The position numbers were made by a program, and so were the translations under genes. Below the pieces are notes generated by a model. It saw only the letters and a program-made list of their open reading frames with translations. It was not told the DNA's origin and made no database searches. A stretch of 8,134 bases of DNA from NCBI GenBank assembly GCA_039029355.1, contig JBCCGI010000165.1:1-8134 (forward strand), read 5' to 3'. This DNA is from JBCCGI01 sp039029355. GTDB lineage: Bacteria > Planctomycetota > UBA1135 > GCA-002686595. Below are positions 1 through 6,197 of this stretch, in pieces; positions within the stretch are counted from its first letter, which is position 1; each line of letters begins with the position of its first letter.

Positions 1-93
1 CCGTGGACCGGCGGGTCGCGCCCCCCCACCTCCCGTGCGTGCGGGCGGCGCGCCCGGTGCGGCGGCGCCGCTCGACGCCCCCCGCAACCGCAA

Positions 94-130
94 GCGGCCC
101 GCGCCCCGGTTCGTCCGGAGCGCGGGCCGC
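94..130 (-). terminator. Strong GC-rich hairpin downstream of gltA, possible terminator
   Basis: Positions 94-104 and 120-130 are a perfect 11-bp inverted repeat. Inside it, after one C/A mismatch (105/119), a CCGG/CCGG pair (106-109 with 115-118) closes a 5-nt loop, giving about 15 pairs in a 16-position stem. It begins 22 bp beyond the gltA stop in the direction of transcription. No proper U-tract follows on the minus strand, so it may be a terminator of the GC-rich type or a 3'-end-protecting hairpin. The rest of 1-151 shows no gene I can support; it is only GC-rich sequence with short palindromes. Confidence 0.5.
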
Positions 131-151
131 GTGACTGCGCGGGGGCCGCGC

Positions 152-1312
152 CTAGCGCGACTCGATCGGCACGTAGCGCTGCTCGTGCTCGCCGCTGTAG
201 ATCTGCGTGGGCCGGAAGATCCGGTTGCTGGCCATCTGTTCGCGCCAATGGGCGAGCCAGCCGGCCGTGCGCGCGATCGCGAAGATCGGCGTGAAGAGGT
301 CGATCGGGATCGACAGCTTCGAGTACACGATGCCGGAGTAGAAGTCGACGTTGGGGTGGATGCCCTTGTCGCCCAGGCGCTTGACGACCTCGTCCTCGAG
401 GTTGACCGCCGTGTCGTAGATCGGCGTGTGCCCGTGGGACTCGAAGAGGTTGTTGGCCAGGCTCTGCAGGATGTCCGCGCGCGGGTCCTTGACCTTATAG
501 ACGCGGTGGCCGAAGCCCATGATCTTGCGCTTGGCGGTCACCTGGCCGTCGACCCAGGCCTCGACGCTGTCGGCTTCGCCGATCTCGCGGAGCTGCTCCA
601 GCACGCGCTCGTTCGCCCCGCCGTGCAGCGGACCGGTCAGCGCACCGATCGCCGACGAGACGACCGTGTAGGGGTCCGCCTCGGTCGAAGCCACGACGCG
701 CGCCGCGAAGGTCGAGGCGTTCATCGTGTGGTCGGCGTGCAGGATCAGCGCGACATCCAGGATGCGCGCCTCCAGCTCGCTCGGCTTGTGGCCGGTGAGC
801 ATCCACAGGAAGTTCGCCGCGGTCCCGAGGCTCGGGTCGGGCTCGATCACGTCCTTGCCACCGCGGATGCGGTCGAAGGCCGCCACGAGCACCGGCATGG
901 CGCCCAGGATCCGCATGATCGCCTCGTCGGAGTACTCGGTGTCGCGGAAGTTCTGGTGCCGGCTGAACATGCCGAAGGACGCCATGGACGCCTGCAGCGC
1001 GTCCATGGGGTGCCCGCTGCCCGGCAGCGCTCGCAGGATCTCGATCATGCGCTCCGGAAGCTGACGCATCTCGGCCAGCGTGGCCGAGAAGGAGTCGAGC
1101 TCCGCGCGGCTCGGCAGCTTGCCGTACAGCAGCAGCCAGGCCGTCTCCTCGAAGTTGGACTTCTCCGAAAGCGACTCGATCGGATGACCGCGGTAGGCGA
1201 GCAGGCCCTGGTTGCCGTCGATGAAGCTGATCGCCGACTCGGCGGCGGGGATGCCGGCAAGGCCGGGGACGAGGTCGGGTTTTGGTGCGGGTGGCGCGGT
1301 GTTCTCGGGCAT
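152..1312 (-). CDS. gltA: Citrate synthase
   Basis: Condenses acetyl-CoA and oxaloacetate to citrate, the entry step of the TCA cycle, in the cytoplasm. The 386-residue protein carries the family's active-site elements: the LHADHTMNAS segment (about 191-200), GPLHGGANE with His230, GFGHRVYK with His269, and VDFYSG with Asp323. These match the two catalytic His and the catalytic Asp of the family. The length fits the shorter bacterial/archaeal dimeric type; E. coli GltA is about 427 residues. I chose the ATG at 1310-1312. The frame opens at a TTG at 1355-1357, but that lies 6 nt after the pepA stop, has no Shine-Dalgarno and would add 15 basic, unfamily-like residues. An AAGAAAGG at 1330-1337 lies rather far (17 nt) from the ATG, so the start is not certain. 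It is the last gene of the minus-strand run, 51 bp after pepA. A 2-methylcitrate synthase role cannot be excluded by sequence alone, but no prp genes are nearby. Confidence 0.95.
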   Translation of the reverse strand: MPENTAPPAPKPDLVPGLAGIPAAESAISFIDGNQGLLAYRGHPIESLSEKSNFEETAWLLLYGKLPSRAELDSFSATLAEMRQLPERMIEILRALPGSGHPMDALQASMASFGMFSRHQNFRDTEYSDEAIMRILGAMPVLVAAFDRIRGGKDVIEPDPSLGTAANFLWMLTGHKPSELEARILDVALILHADHTMNASTFAARVVASTEADPYTVVSSAIGALTGPLHGGANERVLEQLREIGEADSVEAWVDGQVTAKRKIMGFGHRVYKVKDPRADILQSLANNLFESHGHTPIYDTAVNLEDEVVKRLGDKGIHPNVDFYSGIVYSKLSIPIDLFTPIFAIARTAGWLAHWREQMASNRIFRPTQIYSGEHEQRYVPIESR

Positions 1313-1363
1313 GGCTGGGAGCCGCCGGACCTTTCTTGGCTGGGTGTTGGCAGGCAAAACGGG

Positions 1364-2836
1364 TTACTTGTTCTTCAGGTACTCCATGCAGAGGCGCACA
1401 CCGACTCCGGTGCCCAGGCCGCCTCCGATGTAGTCGCGGTCGACGCTACCCCAGGCGGCGCCGGCGATGTCGAGGTGGCACCACTCGGTGTCGCCGACGA
1501 AGTGCGACAGGAAGGCCGCGCCCGCGGTCGAGCCGTTGCCCTGGCCCGAGTTGATGTTGCGCAGGTCGCCGACGGCGCCCTTGAGCTGGTCTTTGTGGAC
1601 GTCGAGCAGCGGCAGCGGCCACACGAGCTCACCGCACTCCTTGCCGGCGGCGTCGAGCTCGTCGCGCAGCTTGTTGGTCGTCGGGAACATGCCGCTCAGC
1701 TCGTGGCCGAGCGCGTGCACCACGGCGCCGGTCAGCGTCGCCATGTCGATGATCGTCTCCGGCTTGATCTTCTTGACGGCGTACGCGAGCGAGTCGCAGA
1801 GGATCAGGCGCCCCTCGGCGTCGGTGTTCAGCACCTCGATGGTGGTGCCGTTCATCGCCGTGACGATGTCGCCGGGCTTGGTCGCCTGGCCATCGGGGAG
1901 GTTCTCGGAGGTGGGCACGAGTCCGTGGATCTCGTAGGGCACGTCGATCTTGCCCAGCGCGTGGAAGATGCCGAGCACCGCCGCGCCGCCGGACATGTCG
2001 TACTTCATCTCGTCCATCTTCGCGCCCGGCTTGAGGCTGATGCCGCCGGCGTCAAAGGTCAGCCCCTTGCCCACAAAACAGAGCCGCCCCTTCGAACGCC
2101 CCTTGGGCTTGTAGGTCAGATGGATGAGGTACGCGGGCTCGCGCGAGCCGGCCGACACCGACAGCAGCGACCCCATCCCCAGCTTCTCCATCGCGGCCTC
2201 GGTCAACACCGTCGCCTTGATGCGCTGGCTGCGCGTGGCGAGCTTGCGCCCCGCCGCGGCCATGTCGCGCGGGCGCATGTGGTTGCCGGGCGCGTTCTGC
2301 AGATCGCGCGTGAAGCAGTTCGCCTCGCCCAGTGCCGAGCCGCGCGCCACGCCGCGGCGGAAGTCGGCGCCCGTGCCGCGCACCACGACCGTGCCGAGGC
2401 CGGCGGGGTCCTTCTTGCCCTTGGGCTTGCTCTTGAAGCGCTTGAACGAGTACGACGCCATGTGCGCCGCCTCGGCCACCGCCTGGCCGGCGCGGTCGAG
2501 GCCGAGCTTCGTGGCGGCGTCGCCGGCCACCTCGAGCGTCGCGTGGCTCGCCTTGGTCTTGACGGCCTTCCGCACGCCGATGCCGGCGGCGCGGCGCAGA
2601 CGCTCGGAGTCGAGGTCGCCCTTCTTCCCGAGGCCGACGAGCAGCACGCGCGCGGCCGGACCCGAGATCGCGTCGGTCTGGCGCGCCTCGCGGTACTCTC
2701 CGTTGAAGTCGTCGAGCGCGGTCTTCGGGACCTTCACGCCCTGCGGCAGCGCGGGCTTCTTGCCTTCCAGGCAGAAAACGACGAGCAGATCGGTCTTGGT
2801 CAGGGCGGACTTCGCGTCCTTCGCGGTGAGTCTCAA
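1364..2836 (-). CDS. pepA: Leucyl aminopeptidase (M17 family, PepA)
   Basis: Two-metal cytosolic exopeptidase that removes N-terminal residues from peptides during protein turnover; family members are usually hexamers. The 490 residues (E. coli PepA has 503) comprise an N-terminal M17 domain (about 15-140) and the catalytic domain (about 165-490). The metal ligands of the family are all present: Lys257 and Asp262 in VGKGLTFDAGG, Asp280 in KYDMSGG, and Asp339 and Glu341 in the NTDAEGRL signature. Catalytic Lys269 and Arg343 are also present. All keep the same spacing as the E. coli enzyme (offset 13). The start is TTG at 2834-2836: an in-frame TAG lies two codons upstream, and a GAGG 7 nt before the TTG supports it. 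It lies 50 bp after the ETF:quinone oxidoreductase gene. Some PepA proteins also bind DNA in site-specific recombination; nothing here indicates that role. Confidence 0.95.
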   Translation of the reverse strand: MRLTAKDAKSALTKTDLLVVFCLEGKKPALPQGVKVPKTALDDFNGEYREARQTDAISGPAARVLLVGLGKKGDLDSERLRRAAGIGVRKAVKTKASHATLEVAGDAATKLGLDRAGQAVAEAAHMASYSFKRFKSKPKGKKDPAGLGTVVVRGTGADFRRGVARGSALGEANCFTRDLQNAPGNHMRPRDMAAAGRKLATRSQRIKATVLTEAAMEKLGMGSLLSVSAGSREPAYLIHLTYKPKGRSKGRLCFVGKGLTFDAGGISLKPGAKMDEMKYDMSGGAAVLGIFHALGKIDVPYEIHGLVPTSENLPDGQATKPGDIVTAMNGTTIEVLNTDAEGRLILCDSLAYAVKKIKPETIIDMATLTGAVVHALGHELSGMFPTTNKLRDELDAAGKECGELVWPLPLLDVHKDQLKGAVGDLRNINSGQGNGSTAGAAFLSHFVGDTEWCHLDIAGAAWGSVDRDYIGGGLGTGVGVRLCMEYLKNK

Positions 2837-2843
2837 GTTCTAG

Positions 2844-2847
2844 CCTC
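2844..2847 (-). promoter_or_regulatory. Shine-Dalgarno site that fixes the pepA TTG start
   Basis: The minus strand reads GAGG here, 7 nt before the TTG at 2836. An in-frame stop (2840-2842) lies between this site and the TTG, so no longer pepA protein is possible. The site and spacing favour the TTG over later in-frame codons. Confidence 0.6.
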
Positions 2848-2886
2848 GGGGATGGAGCGGGAAAGCGGTTCGGGGGGACGACGGGA

Positions 2887-4590
2887 TCACATGTCGATGT
2901 ACTGCGGGCCGCCGCCACCCTCGGGGACCACCCATTCGATGATCTGGTACGGGTCGGCGATGTCGCAGGTCTTGCAATGCACGCAGTTCGACGCGTTGAT
3001 CACGACGCCGCCGGCCGAGCGGGCGGCGTCCTTGTTCTCGTGCGGCCACTCGTAGACGGCCGCCGGGCAGAAGTGCTGGCACGGGTTGCCGTACTCCTCG
3101 GCGCAGCGATCGACGCAGATCGACGGGTCGGTCACGAGCAGGTGCGAGGGCTGGTCCTCCTCGTGCACCGCGCCCGAGTGGTAGACGTCCGTCAACTTGT
3201 CCATCGCGTTGGAGTCGTTGAACGCGGGCTTCTGCAGGCGCGAGGACGCGACCGCGGCGGTCGTGCCGTGGTCCTCGTGCATCGGGCGGCGCGCGACCAA
3301 GCCGCGACCGCCGGTGACGAGTTGGAGGCCGGCGTCGAGCACCCCGGCGAAGAAGCCGCCCTGGAAGGCCTGCCGGAAGTTGCGCACGCGCCAGAGCTCG
3401 TCCTTGGCCCACGAGGCCTCGAAGCGCTCGGTGTAGCCCGCGAGCCCCGCGGCGGAGGTGTCGTCCTTCACCAGCGCGTCGGCGATCGCCTCGGCGGCGA
3501 GCAGGCCGGACTTGATCGCCAGGTGGATGCCCTTCAGCCGCGACATGTTCACGAACCCGGCGGTGTCCCCCACCAGGCAGAAGCCGTCGCCCTGCAGCTT
3601 CGGCATCGAGAAGTAGCCGCCGCCGGGGATGGTCTTCGCGCCATAGCGCTCGACCTTGCCGCCCTCGAGCAGCTTCGCGACCGCGGGGTGCTGCTTCCAC
3701 TCGACGAACATCGCGTGCGGGTCGAGCTTGGCGTCGTTGTGGTCGAGCCCGACCACGTAACCGATCGACAGGCGGTTGTCGGAGAGCCCGTAGATCCAGC
3801 CGCCGCCGTACCCGCCGGTGCCGAGCGGCGCACCCATCGTGTGGATGACCTTGCCCAGCATCTCCTTGCCGCGCTCCTCGGGGATGCTCCAGATCTCCTT
3901 GATGCCGGTCTCGTAGCTCTGGTGGTTCGCGTCCTTGTCGAGCTCGAGCTTCTTGATCAACCCCTTGGCGAGGCTGCCGCGCGTGCCCTCGGCGAACACG
4001 GTGACCTTGGCGGTCACGTTCATGCCCGGCTCGAAGGTCGGCTTCTGCTCGCCGGACTTGGCGATGCCCGCATCGCGGGTCTGGACGCCGATCACGCGCG
4101 TGCCGCTCTCGTCGTAGCGGACGTCGGCGGCGGCGAAGCCGGGATAGACCTCGACCTCGAGCTCCTCGGCCTGGTCCTTCATCCACCGCACGACGCGGTA
4201 GAGCGAGACGATATAGTTGCCGTGGTTCTTGAGCGGCGGCGGAACGAACGGTCCCTGGATGCGGGTCGCGCCGCCCCCCTTCCGCAGGTAGTCGACGCAG
4301 TCGAAGGACACCTCGGCCTCGACCGGACAGCCCTTGTCCTTCCAGTCGGGGAAGAGCTCGGCCATCCCGCGCGGGTCCATCACGGCACCCGACAGCGTGT
4401 GGTAGCCGATGTCCTCGGCCTTCTCCAAGACGAGGACCGTCGCGTCCTCTTTGCCCCGCTCCTTGAGGAGCCGCCGCAGGTGGATGGCGCAGGCGAGCGA
4501 CGCGGGGCCGGCTCCGACCAGGAGCACGTCGACCTCCAGCTCTTCCCGTTCCACGCCGTCCAGGTTCAGACTTCGATCGTGCGTGCTCAT
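2887..4590 (-). CDS. Electron transfer flavoprotein:ubiquinone oxidoreductase (ETFDH type)
   Basis: Membrane-associated flavo-iron-sulfur enzyme that takes electrons from reduced ETF (from fatty-acid, amino-acid and one-carbon dehydrogenases) and passes them to the quinone pool. The 567-residue protein starts with an FAD-binding strand-loop, DVLLVGAGPASLACA (about 21-35). It has a second FAD contact around GDTAGFVNMSRLKG (341-354) and ends in the ETF-QO ferredoxin-like domain. The [4Fe-4S] ligands are Cys508 (HFCPA) and Cys536, Cys539 and Cys542 (NCVHCKTCDI), followed by the hallmark WVVPEGGGGP. Full length matches bacterial members; the human enzyme is longer because of its transit peptide. 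The start is the ATG at 4588-4590. No convincing Shine-Dalgarno precedes it in the 43-bp gap after gloC. The electron donor genes etfAB are not in the window and must lie elsewhere. Confidence 0.96.
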   Translation of the reverse strand: MSTHDRSLNLDGVEREELEVDVLLVGAGPASLACAIHLRRLLKERGKEDATVLVLEKAEDIGYHTLSGAVMDPRGMAELFPDWKDKGCPVEAEVSFDCVDYLRKGGGATRIQGPFVPPPLKNHGNYIVSLYRVVRWMKDQAEELEVEVYPGFAAADVRYDESGTRVIGVQTRDAGIAKSGEQKPTFEPGMNVTAKVTVFAEGTRGSLAKGLIKKLELDKDANHQSYETGIKEIWSIPEERGKEMLGKVIHTMGAPLGTGGYGGGWIYGLSDNRLSIGYVVGLDHNDAKLDPHAMFVEWKQHPAVAKLLEGGKVERYGAKTIPGGGYFSMPKLQGDGFCLVGDTAGFVNMSRLKGIHLAIKSGLLAAEAIADALVKDDTSAAGLAGYTERFEASWAKDELWRVRNFRQAFQGGFFAGVLDAGLQLVTGGRGLVARRPMHEDHGTTAAVASSRLQKPAFNDSNAMDKLTDVYHSGAVHEEDQPSHLLVTDPSICVDRCAEEYGNPCQHFCPAAVYEWPHENKDAARSAGGVVINASNCVHCKTCDIADPYQIIEWVVPEGGGGPQYIDM

Positions 4591-4633
4591 TCGGACCGGC
4601 CAGGGTAGCCCGCCCGGGCACCTATTCCAAGAT

Positions 4634-5311
4634 CTACGCCATGCCGCGGTAGCGGTCCGGGTCGACCAGGAAGGGGTTCCCGCTGCGCTCGGCCCCCAGG
4701 GTCGAGGTCGGGCCGTGGCCGGGCAGGAAGGTGACGTCGTCGCCGAGCGGTAAGAGTTGCTCGCGGATGGAGGCGATCAGCGTGTCGTAGTCGCCGCGCG
4801 GGAAGTCGGTCCGCCCGATCGAGCCCTGGAACAGCACGTCGCCGACGACCGCGAAGCGTGAAGGCTCGTGGAAGAAGATGACGTGGCCCGGCGTGTGCCC
4901 GGGGCAGTGCCGCACGTCGAGCTGGATCTCGCCGAAGGAGGCGACGTCGCCGCCCTCCAGCCAGCGGTCGGGCGCGGGCACTTCGCCGGGCTCGATGCCG
5001 TACATCTGCGCCTGGCTCACCAGGCCCTCGAGCCAGAAGAGGTCTTCCTTCTGCGGTCCCTCGATCGGGACCTCGAGCTCGCGCGCGAGCTGGGCCGCCC
5101 CCGACGCGTGGTCGAGGTGGCCGTGGGTCAGGAGTACCTTCTCGAGCTCCACGCCCTCGCTCCGGATCCACTCGGCGAGGCGCGGCACCTCGCCGCCGGG
5201 GTCGATGATCGCGCCGCGCCCGGTGGCGCGGCACTTCAGCAGGCTGCAGTTCTGCTGGAACGGCGTGACCGGCAGCACCGCGACTTCGAGCGTGTCCGAG
5301 AGGGCCTGCAT
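4634..5311 (-). CDS. gloC: Metallo-beta-lactamase-fold hydrolase, GloC/YcbL-type glyoxalase II
   Basis: Probable hydroxyacylglutathione hydrolase (or related thioester hydrolase) that finishes methylglyoxal detoxification by splitting S-lactoylglutathione. The 225-residue single-domain protein has the full metal site: THGHLDH (His63, His65, Asp67, His68), His139 in CPGHTPGH, Asp158 in GDVLF and His199 in LPGHGP. From memory it matches E. coli YcbL/GloC along its whole length, including NCSLLKC, EDLFWLEGL, GRTDFPRGD, LLPLGDDV and the late STLGAER-NPFL segment. It lacks the longer C-terminal substrate-binding domain of classical GloB. The start ATG (5309-5311) follows the moaDE stop by a single base (TGA-C-ATG), so the two are probably translationally coupled. 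A GGAGA lies 11 nt upstream, inside moaDE. Substrate is inferred from the family; glutathione may be replaced by another thiol in this organism. Confidence 0.9.
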   Translation of the reverse strand: MQALSDTLEVAVLPVTPFQQNCSLLKCRATGRGAIIDPGGEVPRLAEWIRSEGVELEKVLLTHGHLDHASGAAQLARELEVPIEGPQKEDLFWLEGLVSQAQMYGIEPGEVPAPDRWLEGGDVASFGEIQLDVRHCPGHTPGHVIFFHEPSRFAVVGDVLFQGSIGRTDFPRGDYDTLIASIREQLLPLGDDVTFLPGHGPTSTLGAERSGNPFLVDPDRYRGMA

Positions 5312-5312
5312 G

Positions 5313-6041
5313 TCAGGAGCGGTCTCCGATCCAGTGGTGTCCAGCCGCGTAGCACTCCTTCTTCCAGAGCGGCACGCTCGCCTTGAGCTCGTCGATCAGG
5401 AAGCGCGCCGCACCGAAGGCGGCGTCGCGGTGCGGGCTCGCGACGGCGATGATCACCGACGGCTCGCCCACGCGCACGGTGCCGGTTCGATGCTGCGTCA
5501 GCATGCGCAGGCGGTAGTCGGCGGGCTCGAAGCCCTCCGCACGGTCCGGACGGTCGGGGCCGAAGCGCGCGCGGCACGCGGCGAAGATGCGCGCCATCTC
5601 GGCGCCGGCCATCTCGCCGAAGGCCTCGTAGTCGAGCCGGTCGACGTCCTGGCCGCGGTTGCGGTCGCGCGTCAGGCCGGTGAAGCAGACCACCGCGCCG
5701 CAGCTCGGATGCTCGACGCGTCGCTGGCAGCCGGCGGCGTCGAGCGCCTCGCTCGACAGCTCGAAGATGCCGCGCTCGAGCGCCTCGTCCTCCGGGGCGC
5801 CGCCGGACACCGGCGGCAGCAGCGCGACCTCGTCGCCCTCCGCGAGGACCGTCCCGTCCGGCACGTAGCTGGTCCCGACGACGCCGCGCACGTGGCCGAG
5901 CGTCCCGAGCTCGGGATGGCGCTCCTCGAGCAGCCGCTTCAGGCCCGCGACGTCGAGCTCGTCCGGCAGACCGTCGACGGTCAGCTCGTCGGCGCCGGCG
6001 CGCTCGCGGAGGCCGGCGAAGAGGCGGATTCGAAGCTGCAT
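5313..6041 (-). CDS. moaDE: MoaD-MoaE fusion, molybdopterin synthase in one chain
   Basis: Molybdopterin synthase converts cyclic pyranopterin monophosphate to molybdopterin by adding two sulfurs delivered by the MoaD C-terminal thiocarboxylate. Residues 1-81 are a complete MoaD beta-grasp domain ending in LLPPVSGG, the same 81-residue length as E. coli MoaD. Residues 82-242 are MoaE, with GAVVCFTGLTR (Phe120, Arg125), SPHRDAAF (Arg205) and LKASVPLWKKE. Lys220 and Lys227 fall at the spacing of E. coli catalytic Lys119 and Lys126. The Gly-Gly that must be a free C-terminus in MoaD (residues 80-81) is therefore internal. Fused forms such as mycobacterial MoaX are known and are cleaved after the Gly-Gly. 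I chose the ATG at 6039-6041 because it gives an exact MoaD start (MQLRIRLFA); an ATG four codons earlier (6051-6053) would add MAHS. Neither has a clear Shine-Dalgarno. It is the first gene of the minus-strand run and divergent from the radical SAM gene. Confidence 0.92.
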   Translation of the reverse strand: MQLRIRLFAGLRERAGADELTVDGLPDELDVAGLKRLLEERHPELGTLGHVRGVVGTSYVPDGTVLAEGDEVALLPPVSGGAPEDEALERGIFELSSEALDAAGCQRRVEHPSCGAVVCFTGLTRDRNRGQDVDRLDYEAFGEMAGAEMARIFAACRARFGPDRPDRAEGFEPADYRLRMLTQHRTGTVRVGEPSVIIAVASPHRDAAFGAARFLIDELKASVPLWKKECYAAGHHWIGDRS

Positions 6042-6075
6042 GGAGTGAGCCATAGTGGAGCAGCCGGAGCGGGCC

Positions 6076-6117
6076 CGGAAGCCTTTTCCGCGGGGACTGG
6101 GGCGCCGGAGAGCGCCC
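6076..6117 (-). promoter_or_regulatory. Two tandem hairpins in the presumed moaDE leader
   Basis: GGGCGC at 6100-6105 pairs perfectly with GCGCCC at 6112-6117 around a 6-nt loop. CGGAA at 6076-6080 pairs with TTCCG at 6086-6090 around a 5-nt loop. Both lie in the gap between moaDE and the divergent gene, where the moaDE 5' UTR should run. Nothing identifies them as a molybdenum-cofactor riboswitch; the fold is only compatible with a structured leader. Confidence 0.3.
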
Positions 6118-6149
6118 TGCGCCCGCCCCGGCCGAGGTCGCCCCTCCCG

Positions 6150-6158
6150 TGCTACACT
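6150..6158 (+). promoter_or_regulatory. Extended -10 promoter element for the radical SAM gene
   Basis: The sequence TGCTACACT contains the TGn extension (6150-6152) followed by the -10 hexamer TACACT (6153-6158), 39 bp before the radical SAM ATG. That would put transcription start near 6165 and give a leader of about 33 nt. The -35 position (6130-6135, 17-bp spacing) reads GGCCGA and is poor, which an extended -10 can tolerate. The hexamer stands out as one of the few AT-containing stretches in a very GC-rich gap. Confidence 0.5.
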
Positions 6159-6177
6159 CCCGGATCTAGGGCACTCG

Positions 6178-6183
6178 ATAGTA
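6178..6183 (-). promoter_or_regulatory. Possible -10 hexamer for the moaDE-gltA gene run
   Basis: On the minus strand this reads TACTAT, five of six matches to TATAAT. It would start transcription near 6170 and give a leader of roughly 130 nt that includes both hairpins. The -35 position at 17-bp spacing (6201-6206) is poor, so this is a weak call. It is the best candidate I see between the two divergent genes on this strand. Confidence 0.25.
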
Positions 6184-6197
6184 GAGCTTCCCCCCCC

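Noticed and set aside
35..3055. A 1006-codon open frame on the plus strand opposite gltA, pepA and the end of the ETF-QO gene
   Set aside because: It runs antisense to three proteins with complete catalytic motifs, is full of Arg, Ala, Gly, Val, Asp and His repeats typical of a GC-rich shadow frame, and shows no domain I recognise.
2840..4621. Long open frames opposite or alongside ETF-QO (2840-4621 minus, 2977-4608 plus)
   Set aside because: Both are Arg/Ala-rich shadow frames over a gene whose own frame has FAD and [4Fe-4S] motifs from end to end.
4602..4630. TTGGAA-17 bp-TACCCT promoter-like pair before the ETF-QO gene on the minus strand
   Set aside because: The spacing is ideal but the -10 matches only three of six bases, and it would leave a leader of about 5 nt. 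Kept only as a weak possibility of an internal, nearly leaderless start.
4878..6197. N-terminal extension of the radical SAM protein back to 4878 on the plus strand
   Set aside because: It overlaps gloC and moaDE in antisense and has no domain. The ATG at 6198 is preceded by a promoter-like element and leaves a normal-length protein.
6054..6197. Precursor peptide gene for a RiPP made by the radical SAM enzyme
   Set aside because: No short frame with a start, a Shine-Dalgarno and a plausible leader-core layout was seen in this gap or after the channel gene.
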